64,000 nucleotides of DNA, from NCBI RefSeq assembly GCF_900538275.1, contig NZ_LR130778.1, positions 1-64,000 on the forward strand, given 5' to 3'. The translations under genes were made by a program, and so were the position numbers. Of this stretch, positions 35,309-43,319 are shown one piece after another. Position 1 is the stretch's first letter; every line of letters begins with the position of its first letter. This DNA comes from Petrocella atlantisensis. Lineage in GTDB: Bacteria; Bacillota; Clostridia; Lachnospirales; Vallitaleaceae. A model generated the notes under the pieces. The model did not search any database, was not told where the DNA came from, and was given only the letters and a program-made list of their open reading frames with translations.

Positions 35309-35606
35309 AACTGCACCTCCTTAATATATATCTTCATAACAAATCAATTCTATCAAAAATCTTATATGAATGCAAGCATTACTTATAATAACTTTCAATT
35401 AATTAGAAAAAACCTATAAATCATAGGGAAAAGATGTTATAATACAGTGAACAATAATCTCATATTTCTAGGTTAAAGTATCTATACGATTGAGTTTAGG
35501 TTCATTATACACTTTGTATATGACTTAAGTAAATAAGTATGGACACTTTAATCCGTTTAAAGGTTTTATGAAATTATACGACGATATAGATGAAGGAGGC
35601 ATTTTT

Positions 35607-35963
35607 ATGATTGGTAGACTAGATACTGGTTATGGAGAAGTAACAATCGATAATGAAGTCTTAGAAAAAGTTGCCGGTGTTACGGCAGTTGAGTGTTATG
35701 GTATTGTTGGCATGGCCATGGTTAATGTTACCAGCGGTATTGCCAAACTGCTAAAAGGTGATAGTATCACCAAAGGTATTTCCTTAAGAGTGGATGATAA
35801 TTGTATTCAAATCGACCTACATATTATTATTGAATATGGAGTAAACATTAAAGCCGTCACAGACAATCTGGTTAGTACGGTGAAGTATAAATTAGAGACT
35901 TTTTCAGGTTTGGAAGTCAAGCATATTAATATATATGTAGAAGACGTCAGAGTAGACGAATAA
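35607..35963 (+). CDS. yloU: Asp23/Gls24 family protein, YloU type (second copy)
   Basis: The 118-residue protein is a second DUF322/Asp23 member. It shows VTIDNEVLEKVAGVTAVECYGIVGMA near the N-terminus and a final strand VKHINIYVEDVRV. GAAGGAGG lies 6 nt before the ATG at 35607; upstream in-frame codons to 35568 lack a site. It precedes the fatty-acid kinase-like gene by 20 nt, the conserved yloU-yloV pairing, suggesting a role at the membrane or in lipid homeostasis. A TATAAT at 35438-35443 is a possible distal -10 box, with no good -35. Confidence 0.88.
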   Translation: MIGRLDTGYGEVTIDNEVLEKVAGVTAVECYGIVGMAMVNVTSGIAKLLKGDSITKGISLRVDDNCIQIDLHIIIEYGVNIKAVTDNLVSTVKYKLETFSGLEVKHINIYVEDVRVDE

Positions 35964-35983
35964 GAAACTAAGGAGGAATACCA

Positions 35984-37633
35984 GTGACTACTTATAACAT
36001 ATCACCTAAGACTTTAAAAAGTATGTTTATTGCTGGTGCAAAATATTTAGAGTCAAAAAAGAAATACGTAGACGAACTTAATGTTTTTCCGGTACCTGAC
36101 GGCGATACGGGAACTAATATGACACTAACCATTTTAGCGGCAGTACGAGATGTTCAGAAAGTAGATTCAGATGATTTACAAGCTTTAGCAAAAGCCATTT
36201 CATCTGGTTCATTAAGAGGCGCAAGAGGTAACTCAGGCGTTATACTATCACAGCTTTTTAGAGGTTTCTGTAAAGAAATAGCAAGTCATGATGTTTTAGA
36301 CGCAGTTGTCTTAGCCAATGCCTTGCAAAGAGGTTCTGAAACCGCCTACAAGGCAGTCATGAAACCTAAAGAAGGTACCATATTAACTGTAGCTAGAGAA
36401 GCTGCAGAAAAGGCTATTGAGCTTGCTCGTGTTAATGAAGATATTGTTGATATCTTAAAAAAAGTGATTATTCATGCAGAAGCAACTTTACAGTATACAC
36501 CGGAATTATTACCTGTTTTAAAACAAGCAGGTGTTGTGGATTCAGGTGGCCAAGGTCTTATGTATATTTTAAGAGGCGCCTTAATAGCTCTTGAAGCCGG
36601 TGATGATTATATTGTAGAGTTTGAAGAAGATGATACACATCCTGAAGTGGAATTGATCTACGATCACAGTGGTGAAGAAATCAAATTTGGGTATTGTACA
36701 GAGTTTATTATAAATGTACGCAATGATGTGGAAAGCGATAGGGAAGCTTTGGGCCTTAGAAATTACCTTGAAACCATAGGTGATTCAATTGTTGCTGTTT
36801 CAGATGAAGATATTATAAAGATTCATGTTCATACCAATGATCCCGGTCTTGCACTTCAAAAAGGTCTATCCATTGGTGAACTGAGCAATCTAAAAATCGA
36901 CAACATGCGCGAAGAACATGCCAATCGATTGATTGCTCAAGAAGAACTGGATAAGCTTCATCCTACAGAGTTAAAAGAGAACGGATTTGTGGTTATTTCC
37001 ATAGGGGACGGTTTAAGTGAGATTTTCAAAGGTCTCGGAGCCGATTACATCGTTGAAGGGGGACAAACGATGAACCCTTCTACAGAGGACATCCTTAATG
37101 CAGTTTCAAAAGTGAATGCAAAAAATGTATTCATTTTGCCAAATAATAAAAATATTATATTAGCAGCAGAACAAGTGAAAGATATTGTTGAGGATAAGCA
37201 AATAATTGTAATTCCGACAAAGTCTATACCGGAGGGCATTACAGCTATCATTAATTTTGAAGAAGGTAAAGCGCCGAATGAAAACCAAGAGGTTATGACC
37301 CAGTCCCTTGATGATGTAATATCTGGGCAGGTCACACATGCTATTAGGGACACTGTTGTGGATGAGAAAGTCATTAAAGAAGGTGATTTCCTTGGTATTG
37401 GCAAAGGTAAAATTAATGTGGTTGAGGCCGATGTAGAACAAACGGTCAGAAAGCTTTTTGATTCTTTGATTGAAGAAGACAGTGAATTAATTTCCGTATA
37501 TTATGGTATGGATATTGATGAGGAAACAGCTAATCAACTATCTAAGGATTTAGAAAACACATATCCGGATTGTGAAATAGAAGTTCATTATGGTGGTCAA
37601 CCACTGTATTACTATATTCTATCCGTTGAATAA
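35984..37633 (+). CDS. fakA: DAK2 domain protein, fatty acid kinase FakA-like (YloV)
   Basis: FakA phosphorylates fatty acids bound to FakB (DegV-family) proteins, feeding exogenous fatty acids into phospholipid synthesis through PlsX/PlsY. The 549-residue protein has the ATP/Mg-binding DAK2 domain at residues about 1-200 with VFPVPDGDTGTNMTLTI (about 34-50), SLRGARGNSGVILSQLFRG and DSGGQGL. Middle and C-terminal FakA domains follow, ending HYGGQPLYYYILSVE. The start codon is GTG, with AAGGAGGA upstream. No FakB lies in the window, but plsX is about 10 kb downstream. Confidence 0.9.
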   Translation: MTTYNISPKTLKSMFIAGAKYLESKKKYVDELNVFPVPDGDTGTNMTLTILAAVRDVQKVDSDDLQALAKAISSGSLRGARGNSGVILSQLFRGFCKEIASHDVLDAVVLANALQRGSETAYKAVMKPKEGTILTVAREAAEKAIELARVNEDIVDILKKVIIHAEATLQYTPELLPVLKQAGVVDSGGQGLMYILRGALIALEAGDDYIVEFEEDDTHPEVELIYDHSGEEIKFGYCTEFIINVRNDVESDREALGLRNYLETIGDSIVAVSDEDIIKIHVHTNDPGLALQKGLSIGELSNLKIDNMREEHANRLIAQEELDKLHPTELKENGFVVISIGDGLSEIFKGLGADYIVEGGQTMNPSTEDILNAVSKVNAKNVFILPNNKNIILAAEQVKDIVEDKQIIVIPTKSIPEGITAIINFEEGKAPNENQEVMTQSLDDVISGQVTHAIRDTVVDEKVIKEGDFLGIGKGKINVVEADVEQTVRKLFDSLIEEDSELISVYYGMDIDEETANQLSKDLENTYPDCEIEVHYGGQPLYYYILSVE

Positions 37634-37653
37634 ACTTAAAAGCACTTTAAAGG

Positions 37654-37700
37654 CTCTCCTAAAAACAGTTGAACATTACTGTTATCAGGAGAGTTTTTTT
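37654..37700 (+). terminator. Intrinsic terminator after yloV
   Basis: CTCTCCT (37655-37660 region) pairs with AGGAGAG (37687-37693), with an inner ACAG/CTGT helix, and is followed by seven T residues. Confidence 0.85.
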
Positions 37701-37710
37701 GTTCACTTAG

Positions 37711-37815
37711 AAAGTCTAAGTTATGTTAATGCGTTGAAGCATCGCATTAACTATCAAGGAAGTCTTTTCTGCCGTAACAATTTGCTTCGCAAAGCGAGGC
37801 GTAGCCTCTTTGTTC
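37711..37815. repeat. 105-bp structured repeat, copy 1
   Basis: This copy aligns without gaps to 49536-49640, with about 12 differences by eye (roughly 88% identity). Shared features are the hairpin GTTAATGCG/CGCATTAAC around 37724-37751, then the tail with GCTTCGCAAAGC and GAGGC-GTA-GCCTC, ending TTTGTTC. It lies between the yloV terminator and the recG promoter. An ORF covering it (37590-37835) is probably not a gene. Confidence 0.8.
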
Positions 37816-37837
37816 ACTATATTATAGAAAGTTAGTT

Positions 37838-37867
37838 TTGACCCTTAAGGCTTTATTATGGTATTAT
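37838..37867 (+). promoter_or_regulatory. Promoter of recG
   Basis: TTGACC (37838-37843) and TATTAT (37862-37867) are 18 bp apart. The -35 box lies in AGTTTTGACCCTTAAGG, a variant of the repeat-end motif seen elsewhere. Confidence 0.6.
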
Positions 37868-37902
37868 TACCCTAAATGATTTGTAGAAATAGGGTGATAC
37901 TC

Positions 37903-39960
37903 GTGGAAATAAAAAGACCGATTACAGACTTGAGTGGTATAGGCACGAAAAAAGCTCAATTGTTTGAGAAGATTGGTATTAAGGATCTGATGGATTTAGT
38001 GACCTACTATCCGGCAACCTATGAAAAGAGGATTGGTTTTTCCAACATACAAGATATTAAGCCCGGTGGCACGTACCTCATTCAGGGTGAACTTATTGCA
38101 ACGCCTTTTTCTAAAAGGGCCGGACGTGTTATAGTGACATCTACACGACTTAGAGATGATACAGGTGAGGTTAGCTTAACATGGTTTAATCAACCTTACC
38201 TCCAAAAGCAATTGAAAGAAGGAGAAACCCTTACAGTAATGGGGAAATCGTCTTATAAATACGAAAAATTACAACTTACATCCCCCAAAATTCTTACAAA
38301 ATCAGATTTAGCTTATTATGAGGATAAAAGTATAATTCCAATATACCCTTTAACTAAAGGTCTCAGTCAAAAAGCCATTCGGTTGGCAGTAGCTTCAGCC
38401 ATGGAGGCAATCCACTACCAGATTGATGATTATTTGCCATCCACAATTAAAGAAACTTATGAACTTGAGTCCTTAAAAGATGCCTTCGTTCAGGTTCACT
38501 ATCCCAAAGATGAAGTACTATTGAACGATGCTAGGAAAAGACTGGTTTTTGATGAGTTTCTATTCTTTCAATTAGGTCTTATGATGTTAAAAGATGAACA
38601 GGTCAAAATTAAAAATCAATATACCTTTGAAAGTTGTAAGAAGTATAAGCATACTCTTGAAAATCTACCTTTTACATTAACAGGTGCTCAAAGTAATGTC
38701 CTAGATGAAATCATAAAAGATATGAAGGGTTCCTATAATATGAATCGTTTAATTCAAGGCGATGTTGGTTCTGGGAAAACAGTGGTAGCTGCACTGGCTA
38801 TTATTTTGGCAGTAGAAAACGGTTATCAAAGTGTTTTAATGGCACCTACTGAAGTATTGGCAAAGCAACACCACCAATCTTTGGAGAAGATGTTTTTGAA
38901 CTTAGACCTCCGGGTCGGGTTACTGGTTGGTTCTATGACGAAAAAAGAAAAAATAGATACCTACGAAAAAATAAAAGCAGGCTTAATAGATGTGGTTATT
39001 GGTACACATGCGGTCATCCAAGAAGGGGTGATTTTTAATGATTTGGCTTTGGTTATTACAGATGAACAGCATCGATTCGGAGTTTCACAAAGAGAAATTC
39101 TGGCTGGAAAGGGGCACTTCCCACATGTACTTGTTATGAGTGGAACACCAATACCAAGAACCTTGGGACTTATACTCTATGGCGATATGGATGTTTCTAT
39201 TATTGATGAACTACCGCCTGGTAGAAAAAGTATCGAAACCTACGCTGTAAATGCTTCTTATAGAAATAGGGTTCAGACTTTCATTGTTAAAGAAATCGAA
39301 GAAAAAAGACAATGTTATATTGTATGTCCTATGGTTGAAGAAAATGAAGAAAATGACCTGAGTGATGTACTAAGTTACACGGAAAAACTAAAGGCAGAAT
39401 TGCCACCCCATATACGTATTGAATATCTACATGGTCAAATGCGTCCAAAAATAAAAAATGAAACAATGGAGCGATTTGCTAGAGGTGAGTTGGATATTCT
39501 TGTATCTACAACAGTAATTGAAGTCGGCATCAACGTGCCTAATGCCACTCTTATGGTCATAGAAGATGCCCATCGTTTTGGACTGGCTCAGCTTCATCAA
39601 CTTAGGGGTCGAGTAGGTAGAGGTGGTAATCAGTCTTACTGTATATTGATTTCAGATTCAAAATCAACACTTGCTAAAAAACGTATGGCGATTATGACAG
39701 AATCTCAGGATGGTTTTTATATCGCCCAAAAAGACTTAGAAATCAGAGGTCATGGTGATTTACTTGGCCTTCGTCAAAGCGGTATGCCAACGTTTAAAAT
39801 TGCCAATATCGTAGAGGACATAGAGATTCTTAAACAAGCCAATATAGTAGCAAAGACAATTAGCGAAAAACGTGATATACTGCAAGAAGCAACCTATGAA
39901 AACTTTAGAAAAAAATTAGAAAACTATATGGAGACCAATATGACCTATATAGCGTTATAG
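37903..39960 (+). CDS. recG: ATP-dependent DNA helicase RecG
   Basis: RecG remodels stalled forks and branched DNA. About 685 residues: an N-terminal wedge domain starting IKRPITDLSGIGTKKAQLFE, the OB fold (GTYLIQGELIATPF), and helicase motifs IQGDVGSGKTVVAALA (Walker A), LVITDEQHRFGVSQRE (DExH) and ATLMVIEDAHRFGLAQLHQL, followed by RGRVGRG. I prefer the GTG at 37903, which follows AGGGTGAT and matches the usual N-terminus; ATG 37876 would add nine residues without a clear site. It is followed by rsmD after 10 nt, the common clostridial order. Confidence 0.95.
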   Translation: MEIKRPITDLSGIGTKKAQLFEKIGIKDLMDLVTYYPATYEKRIGFSNIQDIKPGGTYLIQGELIATPFSKRAGRVIVTSTRLRDDTGEVSLTWFNQPYLQKQLKEGETLTVMGKSSYKYEKLQLTSPKILTKSDLAYYEDKSIIPIYPLTKGLSQKAIRLAVASAMEAIHYQIDDYLPSTIKETYELESLKDAFVQVHYPKDEVLLNDARKRLVFDEFLFFQLGLMMLKDEQVKIKNQYTFESCKKYKHTLENLPFTLTGAQSNVLDEIIKDMKGSYNMNRLIQGDVGSGKTVVAALAIILAVENGYQSVLMAPTEVLAKQHHQSLEKMFLNLDLRVGLLVGSMTKKEKIDTYEKIKAGLIDVVIGTHAVIQEGVIFNDLALVITDEQHRFGVSQREILAGKGHFPHVLVMSGTPIPRTLGLILYGDMDVSIIDELPPGRKSIETYAVNASYRNRVQTFIVKEIEEKRQCYIVCPMVEENEENDLSDVLSYTEKLKAELPPHIRIEYLHGQMRPKIKNETMERFARGELDILVSTTVIEVGINVPNATLMVIEDAHRFGLAQLHQLRGRVGRGGNQSYCILISDSKSTLAKKRMAIMTESQDGFYIAQKDLEIRGHGDLLGLRQSGMPTFKIANIVEDIEILKQANIVAKTISEKRDILQEATYENFRKKLENYMETNMTYIAL

Positions 39961-39970
39961 GAGTAATACT

Positions 39971-40537
39971 ATGCGAGTAATAGCAGGAAGTGCTAGGTCT
40001 TTACCTTTAAGTGTTCCGGAAGGTAAAGATATTCGGCCGACAACAGATCGTTACAAAGAAACAGTTTTTAATATTCTACGTCCATATATATTTGGTTCTA
40101 ACGTACTGGATTTATTTAGTGGGACCGGCAGTATCGGAATAGAGGCTTTAAGTAGAGGTGCAACCCGTTGTGTATTTGTTGAAAATCATAAAACGGCCAT
40201 AACTTGTATTGAGAAAAATCTGAATTTCACAAAACTATTTGAAAAAGCTGAGATTATGAAGTATGATTATAGCAAAGCATTGATGGATCTTGGTAATCAT
40301 GGTATTCAATTTGATTTGATATATCTGGATCCACCCTTTGATCAAGGTATGGAAGAAGAGACGATTTCACAAATCCATGGATATGATTTGTTAAAAGATG
40401 ATGGTATAATGGTATGCGAAAGCAGTTTAAAAACGGACATGTCTTTCATCGAGAATCTAAAGACCTATGAAATCATCAAAGAACGTACCTATAATACTTG
40501 TAAATTCAGTTTTATAAGAAAATTAAAGACGATATAA
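39971..40537 (+). CDS. rsmD: 16S rRNA (guanine-966-N2)-methyltransferase
   Basis: RsmD methylates G966 of 16S rRNA. The 188-residue protein starts MRVIAGSARSLPLSVPEGKD and has RPTTDRYKETVFNIL, the SAM-binding VLDLFSGTGSIGIEALSRGA (about 43-62), FVENHKTA, and the catalytic LDPPFDQG (about 116-123). It lies between recG and coaD, as is usual in Firmicutes. Confidence 0.95.
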   Translation: MRVIAGSARSLPLSVPEGKDIRPTTDRYKETVFNILRPYIFGSNVLDLFSGTGSIGIEALSRGATRCVFVENHKTAITCIEKNLNFTKLFEKAEIMKYDYSKALMDLGNHGIQFDLIYLDPPFDQGMEEETISQIHGYDLLKDDGIMVCESSLKTDMSFIENLKTYEIIKERTYNTCKFSFIRKLKTI

Positions 40538-40549
40538 GGATGTGACATA

Positions 40550-41038
40550 ATGAAAACTGCGGTCTATCCAGGAAGCTTTGATCCGGCTACCAATGGACAT
40601 TTAGACATCATTAGAAGAAGTGCCTGTCAAGTCGAGCATTTAATCGTAGGGGTGTTAAACAATGTTAATAAATCGAGTCTATTCACAATAGATGAACGTG
40701 TCAAATTATTAGAAGCATTGACAAAAGATTTGCCAAATGTAGAAATCAGATCCTTTTCAGGACTTTTGGTAGATTTCATGGAAAAAGTATCAGCAAATCT
40801 AATAATCAGAGGGTTTAGAGCTGTATCTGATTTTGAATTTGAAATACAGTTAGCCCAGACAAACCATAGCTTGAATCCAAACATTGAAACTATATTTTTT
40901 GTGACAAAGAATGAATATTCCTTTTTAAGTTCAAGTGTTGTAAGAGAGGTTGCTATGTTTGGTGGCGATGTGAGTCAGATGGTTCATCCAATAACCGTTA
41001 CCTATTTAAAAGATAAATATGAGAGTATGGAGGAATGA
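40550..41038 (+). CDS. coaD: Phosphopantetheine adenylyltransferase
   Basis: CoaD makes dephospho-CoA from phosphopantetheine and ATP. The 162-residue protein carries YPGSFDPATNGHLDIIRR with the nucleotide-binding (T/N)xGH motif at about residues 15-18. It also has IIRGFRAVSDFEFEIQLAQTN near 85-105 and YSFLSSSVVREVAMFGGDVS near 122-141. CoA and 4'-phosphopantetheine link it to acpP at 49.2 kb. coaBC, often linked to priA, is not in the window. Confidence 0.96.
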   Translation: MKTAVYPGSFDPATNGHLDIIRRSACQVEHLIVGVLNNVNKSSLFTIDERVKLLEALTKDLPNVEIRSFSGLLVDFMEKVSANLIIRGFRAVSDFEFEIQLAQTNHSLNPNIETIFFVTKNEYSFLSSSVVREVAMFGGDVSQMVHPITVTYLKDKYESMEE

Positions 41039-41040
41039 GT

Positions 41041-41559
41041 ATGAGTGATGTATTTAATTTAATTGATGAAATGGAAGGTTATTTTGAAGAATGTAAGACA
41101 ATGCCTTTTTCCAATAAAATCATAGTGGATATGGAAGTGGTATACGAGTTTATGACAGATTTAAGGTTGAAGTTACCAGAAGAGATTAAACGCTCACAAA
41201 GAATTCTTGAAGAAAAAGAACGCATTATTGAGGATTCAAAAAAAGAGGCCGACCATGCTCTAAACAAAGCTTCAGCAAGGGTCAATGAACTGGTTGATGA
41301 CCATGAGATTAGTAAAAAAGCTGAGAAGAAAGCACAAGATATTATTGAGGCAGCCAATCAGACCGCCAAAGAGATTAAAGTGGGTGCTTATGAATATGTT
41401 GAAGAGCTTGTTGAACAAATGGAATATGCTATGCGAGACACGATAGAACAGACTAATATCCACTATGGTAAGTTTGAGAATTATATCAGCCAACAAGTCA
41501 AAGTTATGGCTAATAATAGAGAAGAACTTATTATGAGTAAAAACAAATTAGATGATTAA
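41041..41559 (+). CDS. Coiled-coil protein of unknown function, coaD-linked
   Basis: I do not recognise a named function. The 172-residue acidic protein is mostly helical: a short N-terminal part (VFNLIDEMEGYFEECKTMPF), then a long charged helix from about residue 55 to 150 with heptad-like runs (RILEEKERIIEDSKKEAD; EKKAQDIIEAANQTAKEIK). Proteins of this type sit next to coaD in many Clostridia and resemble ATP-synthase b-subunit or DivIVA-like coiled coils. GGAGGA precedes the ATG at 41041; an ATG at 41035 overlaps the coaD stop. In spore formers ylbJ (spoVV) often follows; here it does not. Confidence 0.75.
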   Translation: MSDVFNLIDEMEGYFEECKTMPFSNKIIVDMEVVYEFMTDLRLKLPEEIKRSQRILEEKERIIEDSKKEADHALNKASARVNELVDDHEISKKAEKKAQDIIEAANQTAKEIKVGAYEYVEELVEQMEYAMRDTIEQTNIHYGKFENYISQQVKVMANNREELIMSKNKLDD

Positions 41560-41594
41560 ATAAGAATCTTATATCATATTTTTTAAATATAGTG

Positions 41595-41623
41595 TTGACA
41601 TATACATCTTTATATTGTAATAT
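41595..41623 (+). promoter_or_regulatory. Promoter of the rhodanese gene
   Basis: TTGACA (41595-41600) and TAATAT (41618-41623) are 17 bp apart. A small hairpin, CCTGATTCAATCAGG, lies in the predicted leader at about 41640-41654. Confidence 0.7.
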
Positions 41624-41676
41624 ATAGATATAAAATAAACCTGATTCAATCAGGTAAACAAATATAGAGGTGTATA

Positions 41677-41991
41677 ATGAATTTTTTAAAGAAAAGTTAT
41701 CAGAGTATTTCAGCAGATGAAGTTAACAAGATTATGAAAGACAAAGACGTTCAGATTATTGACGTGAGAGAACAATACGAATTTGCGGCCGGTCATATTG
41801 AAACAGCTAAGCTTATTCCCTTATCTACAATCCCAAGCCGTATCAATGAGATTGATAAAGATAAGAAAATTGTTGTTGTATGTGCCAGTGGTGCAAGAAG
41901 TACCAGTGCATCTAAGTTTCTTGGTAAAGAAGGTTATGATACGTATAACATGGTTGGTGGTATGATGGGATGGCGTTATAAAACAAAATAG
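41677..41991 (+). CDS. Single-domain rhodanese-like sulfurtransferase
   Basis: The 104-residue protein has a full rhodanese domain: IIDVREQYEFAAGHIETAKLIPL (about 27-49), the active loop VVCASGARSTSASKFL with the catalytic Cys near residue 71, and a C-terminal NMVGGMMGWR. Such proteins transfer sulfane sulfur for thiol or Fe-S chemistry or detoxification; the partner is unknown. It has its own promoter and terminator, so it is a single-gene unit inserted where ylbJ would be expected. Confidence 0.9.
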   Translation: MNFLKKSYQSISADEVNKIMKDKDVQIIDVREQYEFAAGHIETAKLIPLSTIPSRINEIDKDKKIVVVCASGARSTSASKFLGKEGYDTYNMVGGMMGWRYKTK

Positions 41992-41999
41992 TATTGGAG

Positions 42000-42034
42000 A
42001 AGCTGTCTCAGAATGTTGAGTCAGCTTTAATTTT
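42000..42034 (+). terminator. Intrinsic terminator after the rhodanese gene
   Basis: AAGCTG-T-CTCA pairs with TGAG-T-CAGCTT across GAATGT and is followed by TAATTTT. Confidence 0.8.
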
Positions 42035-42088
42035 GTGTTGATATGTAGTTTAAGTGCATTTGTATTAGAATAATTTTTGGTAATAATC

Positions 42089-42161
42089 GTAGATATAATA
42101 CACACTTTTTCCTTGCCTTACACTACGTACGGTCAGCGGAAAAACTGTGTATCACATCTAC
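42089..42161. repeat. 24-bp imperfect inverted repeat (hairpin block A)
   Basis: Arms 42089-42112 and 42138-42161 match at 21 of 24 positions. Two of the three mismatches become G-U pairs only in reverse-strand RNA. The loop contains CTTACACTACGTACGGTCAG. It is the first structured block in the gene-free stretch. Confidence 0.7.
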
Positions 42162-42192
42162 TCGGTAATAAATCGTCATTTCGTCAAGAATA

Positions 42193-42415
42193 AGCACTGC
42201 TCAATCATCCTTCCTTTTTTACATTTTCAAGGAAAGTCATACTTTAGTATTCAGCCTTGAAGCGTGGCAGAATACGTCAAGGACCTTTCCTATCAAACCA
42301 TTCAGAAATATGAGCAGAGCTCATAGCGAAGCGAAGCTTCTTTTCTTGCATCCATGTAAAAATGAAGGACGTTCTACATCCATGTAGAATTGTGATTGAT
42401 CAGCGCTTTTTCTTT
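42193..42415 (+). ncRNA. Candidate structured RNA (block B)
   Basis: An outer stem pairs 42193-42207 with 42393-42407 (13 of 15 bases) and is followed by CTTTTTCTTT, a terminator-like T tract on the + strand. Enclosed elements are a 7-bp helix AGGAAAG/CTTTCCT (42230-42236 with 42285-42291) containing the interleaved pairs GTATTC/GAATAC and CCTTGA/TCAAGG, a hairpin ATGAGC-AGA-GCTCAT near 42309-42324, GAAGC-GAA-GCTTC, and TTCTACA-TCCA-TGTAGAA. No promoter or known RNA family was recognised, so both transcription and strand are inferred. Confidence 0.4.
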
Positions 42416-42584
42416 CCTCATTCGGTTCCGCATGTGCGTCATTTCATTAGGCTTAAATTAAAATATCTCACATAATGCACTTTGCTCTGTGTATGATGGT
42501 ACTTCTTATGGCTTAATGATTGTTCTAAACTAAATTACTATATATAGAAATACTAAAAACGATTTTATCCTTAGCCAACATCGA
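42416..42584. other. Gene-free AT-rich spacer
   Basis: I see no ORF, promoter with both boxes, or strong hairpin in this stretch between structured blocks B and C. Confidence 0.5.
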
Positions 42585-42711
42585 CCATGAAGTTCCTGGA
42601 ACTGTGTGTGTGACTTAAGCAAGTCTGCATGGATGCAGACCGCCGACTTTTGGTGCAGGGACGCACCAATCGGAGGCCGTAGTCATACATACAGTGGAAG
42701 GGTTTTCATGG
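42585..42711 (+). ncRNA. Candidate structured RNA with three-way junction (block C)
   Basis: A 14-bp helix (42601-42614 with 42682-42695) contains two G-U wobble pairs if read as + strand RNA; on the other strand these would be C-A mismatches, so + is favoured. It extends outward to CCATGAA/TTCATGG (42585-42591 with 42705-42711). It encloses two hairpins: GTCTGCA-TGGA-TGCAGAC (42623-42640) and CCGA...TTGGTGC-AGGGAC-GCACCAA-TCGG (42643-42673). No protein is encoded. I could not match it to a known ribozyme or riboswitch. Confidence 0.45.
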
Positions 42712-42802
42712 GACCCAGTTTAAAGTCACATGCATTGTACCCGCAATTTGTATAGAAATCAAATGAAGTTTATATTTACGAACCTACGATCTTAGTTATA
42801 CA

Positions 42803-42836
42803 TAAAAAAGTCTCTAAGCGTTTCCACCTAGAGACC
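42803..42836 (-). terminator. Intrinsic terminator for the rubredoxin-like gene
   Basis: On the reverse strand, GTCTCTAG and TTAGAGAC form a stem around GTGGAAACGC and are followed by six T residues. Confidence 0.8.
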
Positions 42837-42886
42837 TGGTTGATTCATATTTTGCTAACTAAGAGCCTTAATTCATAGAGAATAGA

Positions 42887-43219
42887 CTACCATTTACCTT
42901 TGGTCATGTGGATGCCAAGTTCTGCTTTTGCAAGATTCTTGATTTCCCATGCCATTTTGATGGTTTTTTCAAAAACATCAATACAACCTGGATCTAGACC
43001 GATTTCGATTCCGGCTTCACTTAAGTCGATCATTGTAGCAGCAAGATTTACCAATTCCATATGTAGATCATTGGATTCATCAGATGCATAAATCTTATTA
43101 GCGTCTTCCTCAGATAGAAGAACATGTTTTTCTTTTGGTGCGCCACATTTTGGACAAAAATCCAATGCTTCATCAGCCTCATATACAAAGCCACATGCCG
43201 TACATTTAAATAGATTCAT
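42887..43219 (-). CDS. Rubredoxin-like domain protein
   Basis: The 110-residue protein starts with a rubredoxin-type iron or zinc knuckle, CTACGFVYEADEALDFCPKCG (CxxC at about 6-9 and 22-25). A helical region of about 80 residues follows, with LHMELVNLAATMIDLSEAGIE and FEKTIKMAWEIKNLAKAELG. Such small proteins occur in anaerobes beside or derived from rubrerythrin-type oxidative-stress proteins, but the di-iron domain is absent. An electron-transfer or metal-sensing role is inferred. GGAGG precedes the ATG, and a TATAAT-like box lies about 60 nt upstream without a clear -35. Confidence 0.82.
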   Translation of the reverse strand: MNLFKCTACGFVYEADEALDFCPKCGAPKEKHVLLSEEDANKIYASDESNDLHMELVNLAATMIDLSEAGIEIGLDPGCIDVFEKTIKMAWEIKNLAKAELGIHMTKGKW

Positions 43220-43319
43220 TTAGTTACCTCCTTATTATTCATGTTTGGTTAAACAAATACTAATTGTTTGCTTCAATTCATTATATCACATATGAAATGA
43301 ATAGGAAGACCATAATTTA

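Noticed and set aside
37590-37835. 81-codon open frame after yloV
   Set aside because: It overlaps the yloV end in another frame, runs through a terminator and the 105-bp repeat, and has no binding site.
42174-42445. 9-bp direct repeat CGTCATTTC (42174-42182 and 42437-42445) as a target-site duplication around a mobile element
   Set aside because: The inverted arms at 42193 and 42407 are not adjacent to the direct repeats, and no second copy of the segment is visible; chance is not excluded.
42585-42711. Hammerhead ribozyme
   Set aside because: The conserved core sequences around the three-way junction are absent.
41992-42886. Group II intron or retron remnant
   Set aside because: No reverse transcriptase fragment and no domain V-like GNAAA/AGC hairpin was found.
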